Source: Acidobacteriaceae bacterium TAA 166 (GTDB taxonomy: Bacteria; Acidobacteriota; Terriglobia; Terriglobales; Acidobacteriaceae). From it: 64,000 nt of DNA. Below the pieces are notes generated by a model that saw only the letters and a program-made list of their open reading frames with translations, had not been told where the DNA came from and did no database searches. How positions within the stretch are numbered: the stretch's first letter is position 1; every line of letters begins with the position of its first letter. This document shows, piece by piece, positions 1-8,422 of this stretch. The stretch lies in assembly GCA_000421065.1 (NCBI GenBank), contig ATWD01000002.1, positions 248,001 to 312,000 on the forward strand, read 5' to 3'. A program made the translations under genes and the position numbers.

Positions 1-263
1 ATGACGGGGGCGGCGAGGAAGAGCGGCTTTTCGGCGGCGAGCGGCGTCAGGTCTTCCTTGAGGAAGAGCTTGATGCCGTCGGCCAGGGGCTGCAGCAGGC
101 CGAAGGGGCCTACGCGGGAGGGCCCCCAGCGGTTCTGCATGCGGCCCAGAACCTTGCGCTCGAGCAGAACCGTATAGGCGACGGCGGTCAGCGTGATGAC
201 GAGCACGACCACGATCTTGAGGATCGAAAGCAGAAGAAAGGTCTGAAAGTCGGATAAGTGCAT
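1..263 (-). CDS. nuoH: NADH-quinone oxidoreductase subunit H, N-terminal part (cut by window edge)
   Basis: The first ~87 residues of NuoH, the membrane subunit next to the quinone-binding site of complex I. The reading frame begins with ATG at 263 and runs off the left end. It has a hydrophobic first helix (about residues 8-30), then the family signature LERKVLGRMQNRWGP followed by RVGPFGLLQPLADGIKLF, which is diagnostic for NuoH. It lies 63 bases downstream of nuoG on the same strand and is the last visible member of the nuo operon, which probably continues to the left with nuoI-N. The frame is too long upstream of the edge to be chance and the motif match is strong. Confidence 0.95.
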   Translation of the reverse strand, partial: MHLSDFQTFLLLSILKIVVVLVITLTAVAYTVLLERKVLGRMQNRWGPSRVGPFGLLQPLADGIKLFLKEDLTPLAAEKPLFLAAPV

Positions 264-326
264 TCGTTAGTCTCGTTCGTTCTCATGACGGCGGTTATGA
301 AGATCCAAAAAAGAACGTTTCTTCTG

Positions 327-2723
327 TTAACTTCCGAACTCGGCTGCGGTGTGGATCTGGATCAGCGGCTCGCCGGTCTGGTACTGGCGGGTTTCGTTGA
401 GTGTGGCCGAGAAGCGACCCAGGGTTCCAGAGGTAAACAGCGTGTCGCCGGAGGGAAGAACTAAGTCGCGGCGGTTGGTGACAGCCGATGCTGCTGCTTC
501 GGGTTCAAGGTGCTGGTCGTTGCCGCTCAGAAGCTGCAGGCGAAGTAGGTTGTAGCCGGGGACGAGGCGCTGGATCTCGTCCAGGATGGCCCAGGGATCG
601 AAGGGCGAAAGCTTGGGCTCAAGGTTGTTAGCGGTGAGCCAGACGGCGTGGCGATCGGCCTCGCCAGCCTGCGCTCCACGGGACTGACCCATGTCGGCGC
701 GAAGGCCGGGCTGGGCCTTGCCGAAGGGAACGAGAGACTTGATGTCGGCGCCCATCTTGTCGGCGACCCGGACGATCATCTCGAAGTCGCTGCGGACACC
801 GGCGCGGTCGCCGGCCTTCTGGACCAGCTGTAGGTCGCCGTAGCTGTTGGTGACCGATCCGCCCTTCTCGTAGAGGTTGGCAGCGGGAAGGACTACGTCG
901 GCCAGCTTCGCGGTCTCGGTGAAGAACATCTCCTGCACGACGACGAAGGTGTTCTTGAGGGCCGCGGGATCGACGCTGTAGCGGGCGATGGGATTGGAGT
1001 TGACGACGTAGAGCGCTGAGAGCTCGCCGCGGCCGGCCGCCTCGAAGATCTCGAGCAGATCGAGGCCGGGAGCGGTGGGAAGGTTCTGTTCAGCGAAGGC
1101 GCCGGGTGCCGAGACCGGGGTGAAGCCGGGCAGCATGTCGGGCAGAAGACCCATGTCGGCCGCGCCGCGCGAGTTGACGTAGTCCGAGAGCAGTGCGAAC
1201 CTAGCTCCGGGAATGGTGAGGCCGAACTCGATGAGGCGGCGAAGGTCGGTGCCGCGCAGCTCGGAGCCGATGAGGATCAGCAGCTTTTCTTCAGCCTTGA
1301 CGGCGTCACGGAAGCTGGTGAGCGCATTAGCGTCTGCGGCTGCGCTCTGGGCCACGGCCTCGTCGCCTGCAAGATAAGCGGCGAGCGCGCCGTAGCCGTA
1401 GGGAGCCAGCTGCAGGAAGGCCTTCGCTTGGCGGCGCAGCTTGATCTCGGCGGTGTTGGCGATATAGAGCCGGGCCTTGTTCAGGCGGACGTCGGTACGA
1501 AGGTTCCAGGCGGTTCCAGGAGCCTGATTGGTGGGATCGCCACCGACGATCAGCGCCGCGGGGATGGTCTGGGTGTCGCGCCAGCTGGCGGTGCGGTCCT
1601 TCTGCTCGGCCAACGTCTGGGCAAAGGTGACGTAGTCGGCAGTGCGATGGTGGTCGATGTTGTTGGTGCCGAGCACCGTGCGGGCGAACTTCTGCAGCAG
1701 ATAGGCCTCTTCGTTGGTCAGGCGGTTGCCGCCGAGGACGCCGATCGACTGGCCGCCTCGGGCGTCGCGCAGCTCGCGCAGCTTCCTGCCGGCGTGGGTG
1801 AAAGCCTCCTCCCAGGAGACCTCCTTGAACCTGCCGTCGGTCTGGCGGATGAGAGGCGCGGTGATGCGCTCGGGGGCGTTGGCGAAGTCGAAGGCGTAGC
1901 GGCCCTTGTTGCAGAGAAAGTCGCCGTTGATGCCGCTCTTGTCGCGGTTGTCGCCGCGAACGATCTCGGCTCCGTCGGAGGTGGAGCGCACGCCCAAAGT
2001 GGTTTTGCAGCCATCGCCGCAGTGGGTGCAGACGGTGGTGACGTGGTTCATCTCCCACGGACGGGTCTTATAGCGATAGGCGCCGGAGGTCAGAGCTCCC
2101 ACCGGGCAGGCGTCGATGCACATGCCGCACTGCTCGCAGTCGACGTGTGCGAGGTGGTCGGGCGACATCTGCGCGGGGACGTTGGGGGCGATGACGGCCG
2201 ACGAGCCGCGGTTCTGGATGCCGAGGGCGAAGACGTCCATGCCCTCGCCGCACATGCGGACACAGCGATAGCAGAGGATGCAACGGGGGCGGTCGAAGTA
2301 GACCACCGGGGACCACTTCTGCTCCTCGCGGTGATTCTTGGCTTCGGCATAGAGGCTCTCGCCGGCGCCGTATTTGAAGGTCATGTCCTGCAGCTCGCAC
2401 TCGCCGCCAGCGTCGCAGACGGGGCAGTCGAGGGGGTGGTTGCCTAAAAGGAGCTGCAGCGTAGACTTGCGGGCCTGGGCGATCTCGGGCGACTCCGAGG
2501 TGACGACCATGCCCTCGGCGACCGGGGTGGTGCAGGCGGTCTGGAGCTTGGGCATCTTCTCGATGCGGACGACGCACATACGGCAGGCAGCCTGAAGCGA
2601 GAGCCCGGGGTAGTAGCAGAAGGCCGGGATCTCGATGCCCGCCGACTTGCAGGCCTCGATCAGCAGGGTGCCTGCGGGGGCGGTCAGTTGCTTGCCGTCT
2701 ACGGTGAACTTTACGTCTGGCAT
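327..2723 (-). CDS. nuoG: NADH-quinone oxidoreductase subunit G (peripheral-arm iron-sulfur subunit)
   Basis: A 798-residue NuoG carrying electrons from NuoF along the peripheral arm of complex I. An N-terminal 2Fe-2S ferredoxin domain has Cys36, Cys47, Cys50 and Cys64. Next come the His-Cys3 motif (HPLDCPVCDAGGEC) and two 4Fe-4S motif sets (CILCYRCVRMC and CEQCGMCIDACP). A further CTHCGDGC set with a distal Cys corresponds to the extra N7-type cluster found in some bacterial NuoG. The C-terminal two thirds is the degenerate molybdopterin-oxidoreductase domain. The start at 2723 is preferred over an in-frame ATG 15 bases upstream because GGAAGG lies seven bases before it, and the upstream ATG overlaps that ribosome site. 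The DsbA-like gene lies just upstream. Confidence 0.96.
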   Translation of the reverse strand: MPDVKFTVDGKQLTAPAGTLLIEACKSAGIEIPAFCYYPGLSLQAACRMCVVRIEKMPKLQTACTTPVAEGMVVTSESPEIAQARKSTLQLLLGNHPLDCPVCDAGGECELQDMTFKYGAGESLYAEAKNHREEQKWSPVVYFDRPRCILCYRCVRMCGEGMDVFALGIQNRGSSAVIAPNVPAQMSPDHLAHVDCEQCGMCIDACPVGALTSGAYRYKTRPWEMNHVTTVCTHCGDGCKTTLGVRSTSDGAEIVRGDNRDKSGINGDFLCNKGRYAFDFANAPERITAPLIRQTDGRFKEVSWEEAFTHAGRKLRELRDARGGQSIGVLGGNRLTNEEAYLLQKFARTVLGTNNIDHHRTADYVTFAQTLAEQKDRTASWRDTQTIPAALIVGGDPTNQAPGTAWNLRTDVRLNKARLYIANTAEIKLRRQAKAFLQLAPYGYGALAAYLAGDEAVAQSAAADANALTSFRDAVKAEEKLLILIGSELRGTDLRRLIEFGLTIPGARFALLSDYVNSRGAADMGLLPDMLPGFTPVSAPGAFAEQNLPTAPGLDLLEIFEAAGRGELSALYVVNSNPIARYSVDPAALKNTFVVVQEMFFTETAKLADVVLPAANLYEKGGSVTNSYGDLQLVQKAGDRAGVRSDFEMIVRVADKMGADIKSLVPFGKAQPGLRADMGQSRGAQAGEADRHAVWLTANNLEPKLSPFDPWAILDEIQRLVPGYNLLRLQLLSGNDQHLEPEAAASAVTNRRDLVLPSGDTLFTSGTLGRFSATLNETRQYQTGEPLIQIHTAAEFGS

Positions 2724-2783
2724 GTCGGGTCCTTCCAAAGCTTAAAGGTTAACGCGAGAGATACAGCCGAAGCTCTCGCGCGA

Positions 2784-3461
2784 TCAAAGGGCGCTCCTTG
2801 CGGGAGCGGAGTGCGTGGAGGCCAGCGCGGCCTCGATTGCGGGATAGACCTTCTCGGGGTCCGTCGTCTCGTTCGTTCCGGTGCCGCAGACGATCTGCTG
2901 GTGATCTCGGGTGACGACGAGGATGGTCGGAGTATGGGTCAGGTTGATGCGCAGCCCCAGGTCATAGTCGGCTTTGACGGCCTTTGCGAGGGAGCCGTCG
3001 GGGTCCAGCACGAACGGCATATGCTGCCCGTGACGCTCGAGCCAGAGCTGGGTGAAGCGATGGATATCATCCTTGTTGGCGATGGAGGCCTGCACCTTGA
3101 AGACGTCGCTGCGGAACTGCTCGGCCAGCTGGGGGCTGATCTTCGTCTGGATGTAGCGGGCGCAGACAGCTCCGTCGAAGGTCCAGATGTGCGCTGGAAT
3201 CGGGAAGTCGTACCGCACCAGCGGCACCTTCGTACTCCGGGCGGCATCGAGTTCGATGGGATGCGCTGCGGCACAGCCCGGACAGCCGAGATCTTCGAAG
3301 ACGACGATCGCGACCTTCGCGCCAGCAGGAGGCTTCAGCGTATCGAGATTGCGAAAGACGTTGGGGGGATTGGTCCCGAAGCCCTGGGCCGCAAGCGAGA
3401 GGGAAGAGAAGAAGAGAGCAGCTGCGGCGAGTCGTATGGATCGCTGGATCGTCTGTCGCAT
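2784..3461 (-). CDS. DsbA-like secreted thiol:disulfide oxidoreductase inside the nuo operon
   Basis: A 225-residue protein with a signal peptide (residues ~1-25, charged start then LAAAALFFSSLSLAAQ) followed by a DsbA/thioredoxin-fold domain. The active-site motif is CPGC (FEDLGCPGCAAAHPIE), and a cis-proline-like HTPT loop is present near the C-terminus. It should act on disulfides in the periplasm. Its place between nuoF (28 bases upstream) and nuoG (60 bases downstream), on the same strand, means it is probably co-transcribed with cytoplasmic complex I subunits, which is unusual. The exact substrate, and whether it acts as oxidase, reductase or isomerase, cannot be told from the sequence. 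Confidence 0.88.
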   Translation of the reverse strand: MRQTIQRSIRLAAAALFFSSLSLAAQGFGTNPPNVFRNLDTLKPPAGAKVAIVVFEDLGCPGCAAAHPIELDAARSTKVPLVRYDFPIPAHIWTFDGAVCARYIQTKISPQLAEQFRSDVFKVQASIANKDDIHRFTQLWLERHGQHMPFVLDPDGSLAKAVKADYDLGLRINLTHTPTILVVTRDHQQIVCGTGTNETTDPEKVYPAIEAALASTHSAPARSAL

Positions 3462-3488
3462 GTGCCTCCTCTCCTGGTTAGATATTGG

Positions 3489-4820
3489 TTAGTGACCGGC
3501 TCCGACCAGCTGCTGGACGGTGATGATCGGGGTTCCGGCCTTGTTGCCTTCGATGTAGTCCTCAAACTCCTTGCGGAACTTCTTGACGAAGCCGAGGGTG
3601 GGCATCGCCGCCGCGTCGCCGAGCGGGCAGAAGGTGCGGCCCATCATGTTCTCAGCGAGGTACTGCACGTTGGCGACGTCCTTCTTCGATCCGCCGCCGT
3701 TGTAGACGCGGGTGAGAGTCTTCTTGATCCAGTCCGTACCCTCGCGGCAGGGAATGCACCATCCGCAGGACTCGTGCTGGTAGAAAGCGATGGTGCGGAG
3801 GGCGAATTCGACGATCGAAACGGTCTCATCGAGCACGACGATGCCGCCTGATCCGAGCATGGTGCCGGCCTTGCCCATCTGGTCGAAGTCGAGACCAACG
3901 TCGATCTCTTCGGGCAGCAGAACCGGGCAGGAGCTTCCTCCCGGGACGACGGCCTTGAGCTTTTTGCCGTCCTTGATACCGCCAGCTACGTCGTAGATCG
4001 CCTTCTTGAGGTTGTAGCCCATGGGCAGCTCGTAGACGCCGGGGCGCTCGACGTGGCCGGAGATGCCGAAGAGGCGGGTTCCGCCGTTGCGCTCCGAGCC
4101 GATCTTGGCATAGGCTTCGCCGCCCATCAGGAGGATGTGCGGAGCCGAGGCGATGGTCTCGGCGTTATTGATGACGGTGGGTCCGCCGTAGAGACCGACG
4201 ACGGCTGGGAAGGGAGGCTTGATGCGGGGGACGCCGCGCTTACCCTCGAGCGACTCCATCAGGGCCGACTCCTCGCCCACCTCGTAGGCGCCCGCACCCG
4301 ACTGGGTGACGACGTCGAAGTCGAGTCCCGAGCCGAAGATGTTCTTGCCCAGGAAGCCCTTCGCGTAGGCGTCGGCGACGGCCTTCTCCATGATCTTGAG
4401 CAGGTATCGATACTCTCCGCGCAGATAGATGAAGCCCATCTTCGAGCCGATGGCGAGCCCGGCGATCATGGTGCCCTCGATGACGGCGTGAGGGTCTTCA
4501 AGGAAGATGACGTGATCCTTGCAGGTCCCGGGCTCGGACTCGTCGCCGTTGACCAGGACGTACTTCGGCTTTTCGGACTGCTTGGGCACGAACGACCACT
4601 TCAGGCCGGTGGGGAAGCCGGCACCGCCGCGACCGCGAAGACCGGAGGCCTTCATGGTGTCGATGATCCAGGCCGGCATCTTCTCCGGACCCTCGGCGAT
4701 GGCCTTTTGCACGGCCTTGTAGCCGTCGAGCTCGATGTATTTTTCGATGTCGGCCGCGCCCTGGCCGAAGCGGCGGCTGATGACTTTGACTTCGTCGGGA
4801 TGAGAGACGAGGGTGGGCAT
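3489..4820 (-). CDS. nuoF: NADH-quinone oxidoreductase subunit F (NADH- and FMN-binding)
   Basis: A 443-residue NuoF, the subunit that oxidises NADH with FMN and passes electrons to a 4Fe-4S cluster. Visible motifs are GRGGAGFPTGLKWSF (FMN/NADH-binding glycine-rich loop), GAGAYEVGEESALMESLEG (NADH site), and the N3 cluster ligands CGWCIPCREGT with the distal Cys in RTFCPLGDAAA. The length is typical. The start at 4820 lies two bases after the nuoE stop codon, so translation is probably coupled to nuoE. Confidence 0.97.
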   Translation of the reverse strand: MPTLVSHPDEVKVISRRFGQGAADIEKYIELDGYKAVQKAIAEGPEKMPAWIIDTMKASGLRGRGGAGFPTGLKWSFVPKQSEKPKYVLVNGDESEPGTCKDHVIFLEDPHAVIEGTMIAGLAIGSKMGFIYLRGEYRYLLKIMEKAVADAYAKGFLGKNIFGSGLDFDVVTQSGAGAYEVGEESALMESLEGKRGVPRIKPPFPAVVGLYGGPTVINNAETIASAPHILLMGGEAYAKIGSERNGGTRLFGISGHVERPGVYELPMGYNLKKAIYDVAGGIKDGKKLKAVVPGGSSCPVLLPEEIDVGLDFDQMGKAGTMLGSGGIVVLDETVSIVEFALRTIAFYQHESCGWCIPCREGTDWIKKTLTRVYNGGGSKKDVANVQYLAENMMGRTFCPLGDAAAMPTLGFVKKFRKEFEDYIEGNKAGTPIITVQQLVGAGH

Positions 4821-4822
4821 CG

Positions 4823-5332
4823 CTATTTCACGTCCTTTCCCTGGCCGGCGCGGTAGGTCTCGAGGATCTCATCGACCTTGACCGTGGTGAGGTTGTCGTG
4901 GAAGTCGTAGTTGACCTGGATGGCCGGGGCCCAGCAGCAGGCGCCGATGCACTCCACCTCTTCGAGCGAGAAGGTGCCGTCGGCGGTGACCTCTTTGTGG
5001 CCGATGCCCAGCTTGTGCTTGCAGTGGTCGAGGATCTCGTAGCCGCCACGCAGCATGCAGGAGATATTGGTGCAGACCTGCACGTTGTACCTGCCCGCCG
5101 GCTTGGTGCGCAGCATGGAGTAGTACGAGAGCACGTTGCGCACGTCCAGCTCCAGAAGGTCGAGCCGCTGGGCGATCTCGGTCACGACGGCATCAGAGAC
5201 GTAGCCGACCTCGTCCTGCGCGTAGAGCAGCATGGGGACGAGAGCGGAGCGCTTGACCGGATAGATGGTGACCAGGTGGTCGAAGCGCGCGGCCGTGGCC
5301 GGCGTAAAGATTGAATTGGCGATCTCACTCAC
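4823..5332 (-). CDS. nuoE: NADH-quinone oxidoreductase subunit E (2Fe-2S)
   Basis: A 169-residue thioredoxin-like 2Fe-2S subunit of complex I. Cluster ligands are visible as CxxxxC (VCTNISC) and CxxxC (CIGAC), the normal NuoE pattern. The start codon is GTG at 5332, and it overlaps the end of the upstream 101-residue ORF by eight bases (GTGAGTGA), a typical translational-coupling arrangement. It is followed immediately by nuoF, its partner in the NADH dehydrogenase module. Confidence 0.96.
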   Translation of the reverse strand: MSEIANSIFTPATAARFDHLVTIYPVKRSALVPMLLYAQDEVGYVSDAVVTEIAQRLDLLELDVRNVLSYYSMLRTKPAGRYNVQVCTNISCMLRGGYEILDHCKHKLGIGHKEVTADGTFSLEEVECIGACCWAPAIQVNYDFHDNLTTVKVDEILETYRAGQGKDVK

Positions 5333-5630
5333 TGTGCATCATCTCCCGCGCCAATTGCTCGGCGGCAAGGTCCATCTCCTGGGTCGTTTCCCCTAGTTTA
5401 ACCGTTCCGTCCTCTTCGAGCGAAAACCCGGAGCGGTTGCCTTCACTGTCTTCCACAAGCGAGTGCGTAAAACGCAGCCAACGGCTGGCCACCCGCAAGA
5501 TAATCTCGTCTGCGCCGATCTCGACGACGGCATGGTGCTGGCTGTTGAGGCCGTGGGCGGCCGAGTAGGAACGGATCAGCGACGCCCAGGAGGTCCAAAG
5601 TTCGGCGCGGAGTTGAGCGTCCACGATCAT
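5325..5630 (-). CDS. Conserved-looking protein of unknown function between nuoD and nuoE
   Basis: A 101-residue protein with no family that I recognise. It starts at 5630, 20 bases after the nuoD stop, and its stop overlaps the nuoE GTG start by eight bases, so it is embedded in the operon and very likely real. The sequence is soluble and mixed alpha/beta, with no Cys and no membrane segment. Its middle (VVEIGADEIILRVASRWLRF) looks like a beta-rich core and its end is an acidic helix. The position suggests a role in complex I assembly or regulation, but that is only inferred from neighbours. Confidence 0.8.
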   Translation of the reverse strand: MIVDAQLRAELWTSWASLIRSYSAAHGLNSQHHAVVEIGADEIILRVASRWLRFTHSLVEDSEGNRSGFSLEEDGTVKLGETTQEMDLAAEQLAREMMHSE

Positions 5631-5649
5631 CGTTAAAGCTCGAATCCGC

Positions 5650-6909
5650 TCATCGGTCGATGGCTCCCAGCACGATGTCGATCGATCCGATCACCGCGAC
5701 CACATCGGCCAGCAGACGCCCCTTGCACATGGTCTCGAGCGCCTGCAGATTGGCGAAGTCGGCGTTGCGCATGTGTACGCGGTAGGGCTTGGCCGTGCCG
5801 TCGGAGACGACGTAGTAGTTCATCATGCCGTGGCCTGCCTCGACCGAGCTGGTGGCCTCGCCGGCTGGAACCGCGAAGCCCTCGGTGACGATCTTGAAGT
5901 GATGGATGAGCGACTCCATCTGGGTCTTCATCTGCTCGCGGTCGGGGAGGATGACCTTGGGAGAATCGGCGACGATGCGGCCCTCGGGCATGCCGTCGAG
6001 CGCCTGCAGGCAGATCTTGATCGACTCGCGCATCTCCTGCATGCGCAGGATGTAGCGGGCCCAGACGTCGCTGTCGGTCGAGACCGGCACATTGAACTGG
6101 AACTTCTCGTAGCTCGAGTACGGCATGTCGCGGCGCACGTCGAAGTCGATGCCGGCGGCGCGCAGCGGGGGGCCGGTGACGCCGAGCGCGATCGCGTCCT
6201 CGGGCGAGATGTAGCCCACGCCCTTCAAGCGCTGGATCCAGATGGGATTGTTCTGCAGCATACCCTCGTACTGGTCGATCTTCGAGGGGAAGTCGGCGAG
6301 GAAGGCGCGAATGTCGTCGAAGAGGCCGATCGGGGGCTCGAGGCTGACGCCGCCGATGCGGATGTAGCTGGTCATCATGCGCTGGCCGCTGACGGCCTCG
6401 AAGATGCGCAGCAGCTGCTCGCGCTCGCGGAAGCAGTAGAGGAAGACGGTGAGCGCGCCGATGTCCATGGCGTGGGTTCCCAGCCAGACCAGGTGCGAGT
6501 TGATCCGCATCAGCTCGTTGAAGAGCACGCGCAGCCACTGGGCCTTGGGCGGAATCTCGAGGCCGAGCAGCTTTTCGACCGCCAGCGCATACGCCGTGTT
6601 GTTGATCATCGGCGCCAGGTAGTCGATGCGGTCGGTGAGGGGAACCACCTGCTGGTAGAACTTGGCCTCGCAGGTCTTCTCGATGCCGGTGTGCAGGTAG
6701 CCGATATCGGGAGCGAGCGAGACGACGGTCTCGCCGTCGATCTCGAGCACCAGGCGAAGCACACCGTGGGTCGAGGGGTGCTGCGGACCCATGTTGATGA
6801 CCATGGTCTGGTCGGAGACGGGGTCGTTGCCGTGGTGGCGGCGTTCGGAGTCGGCGACGACGTCTTCGATTCCAGGATTGATCTGGTCTGGAGCGGCAAT
6901 AGGAGCCAT
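5650..6909 (-). CDS. nuoD: NADH-quinone oxidoreductase subunit D (49-kDa-type)
   Basis: A 419-residue NuoD, which forms part of the quinone-binding cavity and descends from the [NiFe]-hydrogenase large subunit. Family signatures include MGPQHPSTHGVLRLVLEIDGE, the HTGIEK segment and the C-terminal DIVLGAIDR. The first ~30 residues before the conserved core are a variable extension. The ATG at 6909 overlaps the nuoC stop by one base (TAATG), so the two are translationally coupled. Confidence 0.97.
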   Translation of the reverse strand: MAPIAAPDQINPGIEDVVADSERRHHGNDPVSDQTMVINMGPQHPSTHGVLRLVLEIDGETVVSLAPDIGYLHTGIEKTCEAKFYQQVVPLTDRIDYLAPMINNTAYALAVEKLLGLEIPPKAQWLRVLFNELMRINSHLVWLGTHAMDIGALTVFLYCFREREQLLRIFEAVSGQRMMTSYIRIGGVSLEPPIGLFDDIRAFLADFPSKIDQYEGMLQNNPIWIQRLKGVGYISPEDAIALGVTGPPLRAAGIDFDVRRDMPYSSYEKFQFNVPVSTDSDVWARYILRMQEMRESIKICLQALDGMPEGRIVADSPKVILPDREQMKTQMESLIHHFKIVTEGFAVPAGEATSSVEAGHGMMNYYVVSDGTAKPYRVHMRNADFANLQALETMCKGRLLADVVAVIGSIDIVLGAIDR

Positions 6910-7409
6910 TACCGGTAGCCCTCCACGGGGTAGTCCTTACGCAGGGGATGACCCTCCCAATCCTCGGGCATCATGATGCGGCGAAGGTTGGGATGGCCAC
7001 CGAAGTGAATGCCGAAGAGATCGAAGACCTCGCGCTCGTAAAAGTTTGCTGCGGGCCAGATGGGCGTGATGCTGTCGATGGAGGCGTCGTCGCCGGCGAG
7101 TCGAACCACCAGGCGCACACGGCGCTTCAGCTTGAAGGAGAGCAGGGAGTAGCTGAGCTGGAAGCGCGGCTCGGAGGGGTACCAGTCGACCGCGGTGACG
7201 TCTTCAAAGAAGATGTAGCCGGCCTCGCGCAGAGCCTGGCAGGCTGCGACGACACTCTCGCGTGCCACGGTGAGGGTCAGCTCGTCACGGTCGTACTTGG
7301 CGTCGGTGGCGAGCGAGGCGAGCGCCTTGACGGCGGGCTCATCGGGGAACTTCTCGAAGACCGCAGCCGTTCCGAAGATTGCTTCAGCGCCGAAGATTGC
7401 CTCAGCCAT
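6909..7409 (-). CDS. nuoC: NADH-quinone oxidoreductase subunit C (30-kDa-type)
   Basis: A 166-residue NuoC. Conserved features are the TAVDWYP segment, the FYEREVFDLFGIHF signature and the C-terminal RRIMMPEDWEGHPLRKDYPVEGY. The open frame continues upstream through nuoA in another phase, but the homologous part begins at MAEAIFG (7409), where the ATG overlaps the nuoA stop by one base (TAATG); that coupling fixes the start. NuoC is separate from NuoD here, not fused as in E. coli. No nuoB lies between nuoA and this gene. Confidence 0.96.
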   Translation of the reverse strand: MAEAIFGAEAIFGTAAVFEKFPDEPAVKALASLATDAKYDRDELTLTVARESVVAACQALREAGYIFFEDVTAVDWYPSEPRFQLSYSLLSFKLKRRVRLVVRLAGDDASIDSITPIWPAANFYEREVFDLFGIHFGGHPNLRRIMMPEDWEGHPLRKDYPVEGYR

Positions 7410-7822
7410 TAGAGATCTCCCTTGTCCGCAGACCAGTCGAGGATACCCTTCTTCCACACATAGAAGAGACCGACGGCGACGAAGCCAAGATAGACCAGCA
7501 TCTCCCAGAAGCCAAACATCTTCGAACCGGTGACCTGGGGCAGGCGGCGGAAGATGACTGCCCAGGGAAGCATGAAGACCGCCTCGACGTCGAAGAGGAT
7601 GAAGAGCATGGCGACCATGTAGAACCTTACCGAGAAGCGGCCGCGGGCATCGCCCACAGGGTCCATGCCGCACTCGTAGGCGCCGGCCTTGGTGCGAGAG
7701 TTCTTGTGCTTGCCGATGAAGAACGACGCACCCACCATTCCGCACGCAAGTCCAAGAGCGACCAGAATTTGCAGTACGAGCGGAAGATAGTTCCAGATGT
7801 AGGGGTAATTGTGCATGGCCAT
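7409..7822 (-). CDS. nuoA: NADH-quinone oxidoreductase subunit A
   Basis: A 137-residue membrane subunit with three hydrophobic segments, at roughly residues 10-37, 70-95 and 103-125. The conserved loop AYECGMDPVGDARGRFSVRFY carries the family Cys and Glu/Asp residues, and FDVEAVFMLPW marks the second helix. It is the first gene of the minus-strand nuo operon. A second ATG lies two codons in (7816). A promoter-like pair upstream would place the transcript start at or next to the first ATG, suggesting little or no 5' untranslated leader. Confidence 0.96.
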   Translation of the reverse strand: MAMHNYPYIWNYLPLVLQILVALGLACGMVGASFFIGKHKNSRTKAGAYECGMDPVGDARGRFSVRFYMVAMLFILFDVEAVFMLPWAVIFRRLPQVTGSKMFGFWEMLVYLGFVAVGLFYVWKKGILDWSADKGDL

Positions 7823-7827
7823 CTTCG

Positions 7828-7856
7828 ACTCTAAGTTTCGGGATGTCTAGTGTCAA
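7828..7856 (-). promoter_or_regulatory. Predicted sigma-70 promoter of the nuo operon, nearly leaderless
   Basis: Reading the minus strand, TTGACA (7856-7851) is followed after a 17-base spacer by TAGAGT (7833-7828). The expected transcript start, about seven bases on, falls at 7822-7821, which is the first base of the nuoA ATG. The -35 box is perfect and the -10 box matches four of six. No clear Shine-Dalgarno sequence precedes nuoA, consistent with a leaderless mRNA. Confidence 0.5.
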
Positions 7857-7934
7857 GCTGAACCGGGTTCCAAGGCCCATGGCGGCGTTGCTGCCGCAAG
7901 AATAGAAGAGCTTTGTTCATAAGAGAATAAAAAG

Positions 7935-8330
7935 ATGGAATCGGTACGGATGGACAAGTGGTTGTGGGCCGCGCGCTTCTTCAAGACGCGAGCCCTGGCG
8001 TCGAAGGCGTGCGAGCTGGGAAGGATCGAGGCGCGGCGGCCTGGAGCGGTGTGGCAGACGGCGAAGGCGGCTCGCGATGCGCATGCGGGGGAGATGCTCA
8101 AGATCAGGAACGACTCGGGAGAGTACGAGATCGAGGTGCTGGCCCTGAGCGATGTTCGCGGGCCGGCCTCGGTCGCCCAGACCCTCTACCGCGAGACCGA
8201 CGAGAGCAGGGAGCAGCGCCGCGCCCTGGCCGAGGCCAAGAAGGCAGTTCCGATCTACGAATCGACGTGGGAGAGTGGACGCCCCACCAAACGAGATCGC
8301 CGCGTGATGAATCGTTTTCGCGACCGATGA
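7935..8330 (+). CDS. S4-domain RNA-binding protein, Hsp15-like
   Basis: A 131-residue protein with an N-terminal S4 RNA-binding domain (MDKWLWAARFFKTRALASKAC) and a basic C-terminus (PTKRDRRVMNRFR), the layout of Hsp15/HslR. That protein binds free 50S subunits carrying nascent chains and helps recycle stalled ribosomes. The ATG at 7935 is used; an in-frame ATG five codons later (7950) begins right at the S4 motif and is equally possible. It is divergent from nuoA across a ~110-base gap. Confidence 0.85.
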   Translation: MESVRMDKWLWAARFFKTRALASKACELGRIEARRPGAVWQTAKAARDAHAGEMLKIRNDSGEYEIEVLALSDVRGPASVAQTLYRETDESREQRRALAEAKKAVPIYESTWESGRPTKRDRRVMNRFRDR

Positions 8331-8422
8331 TCGCGCGCGGGATGGATTGAGGGCAGCTCGGACAGAGGCTGCGAAGCCCCTCCAGAAGAGCCTCCGCTCC
8401 ACCTGTTACGCTTAATCTCTGT

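Noticed and set aside
1428..2447. Long plus-strand ORF opposite nuoG
   Set aside because: It is antisense to strongly conserved NuoG, has no domain, and its Gly/Ala/Val-rich translation is typical of high-GC shadow frames.
7410..7880. N-terminal extension of the nuoC frame
   Set aside because: It covers nuoA in another phase, has no NuoC homology, and the TAATG junction fixes the start at 7409.
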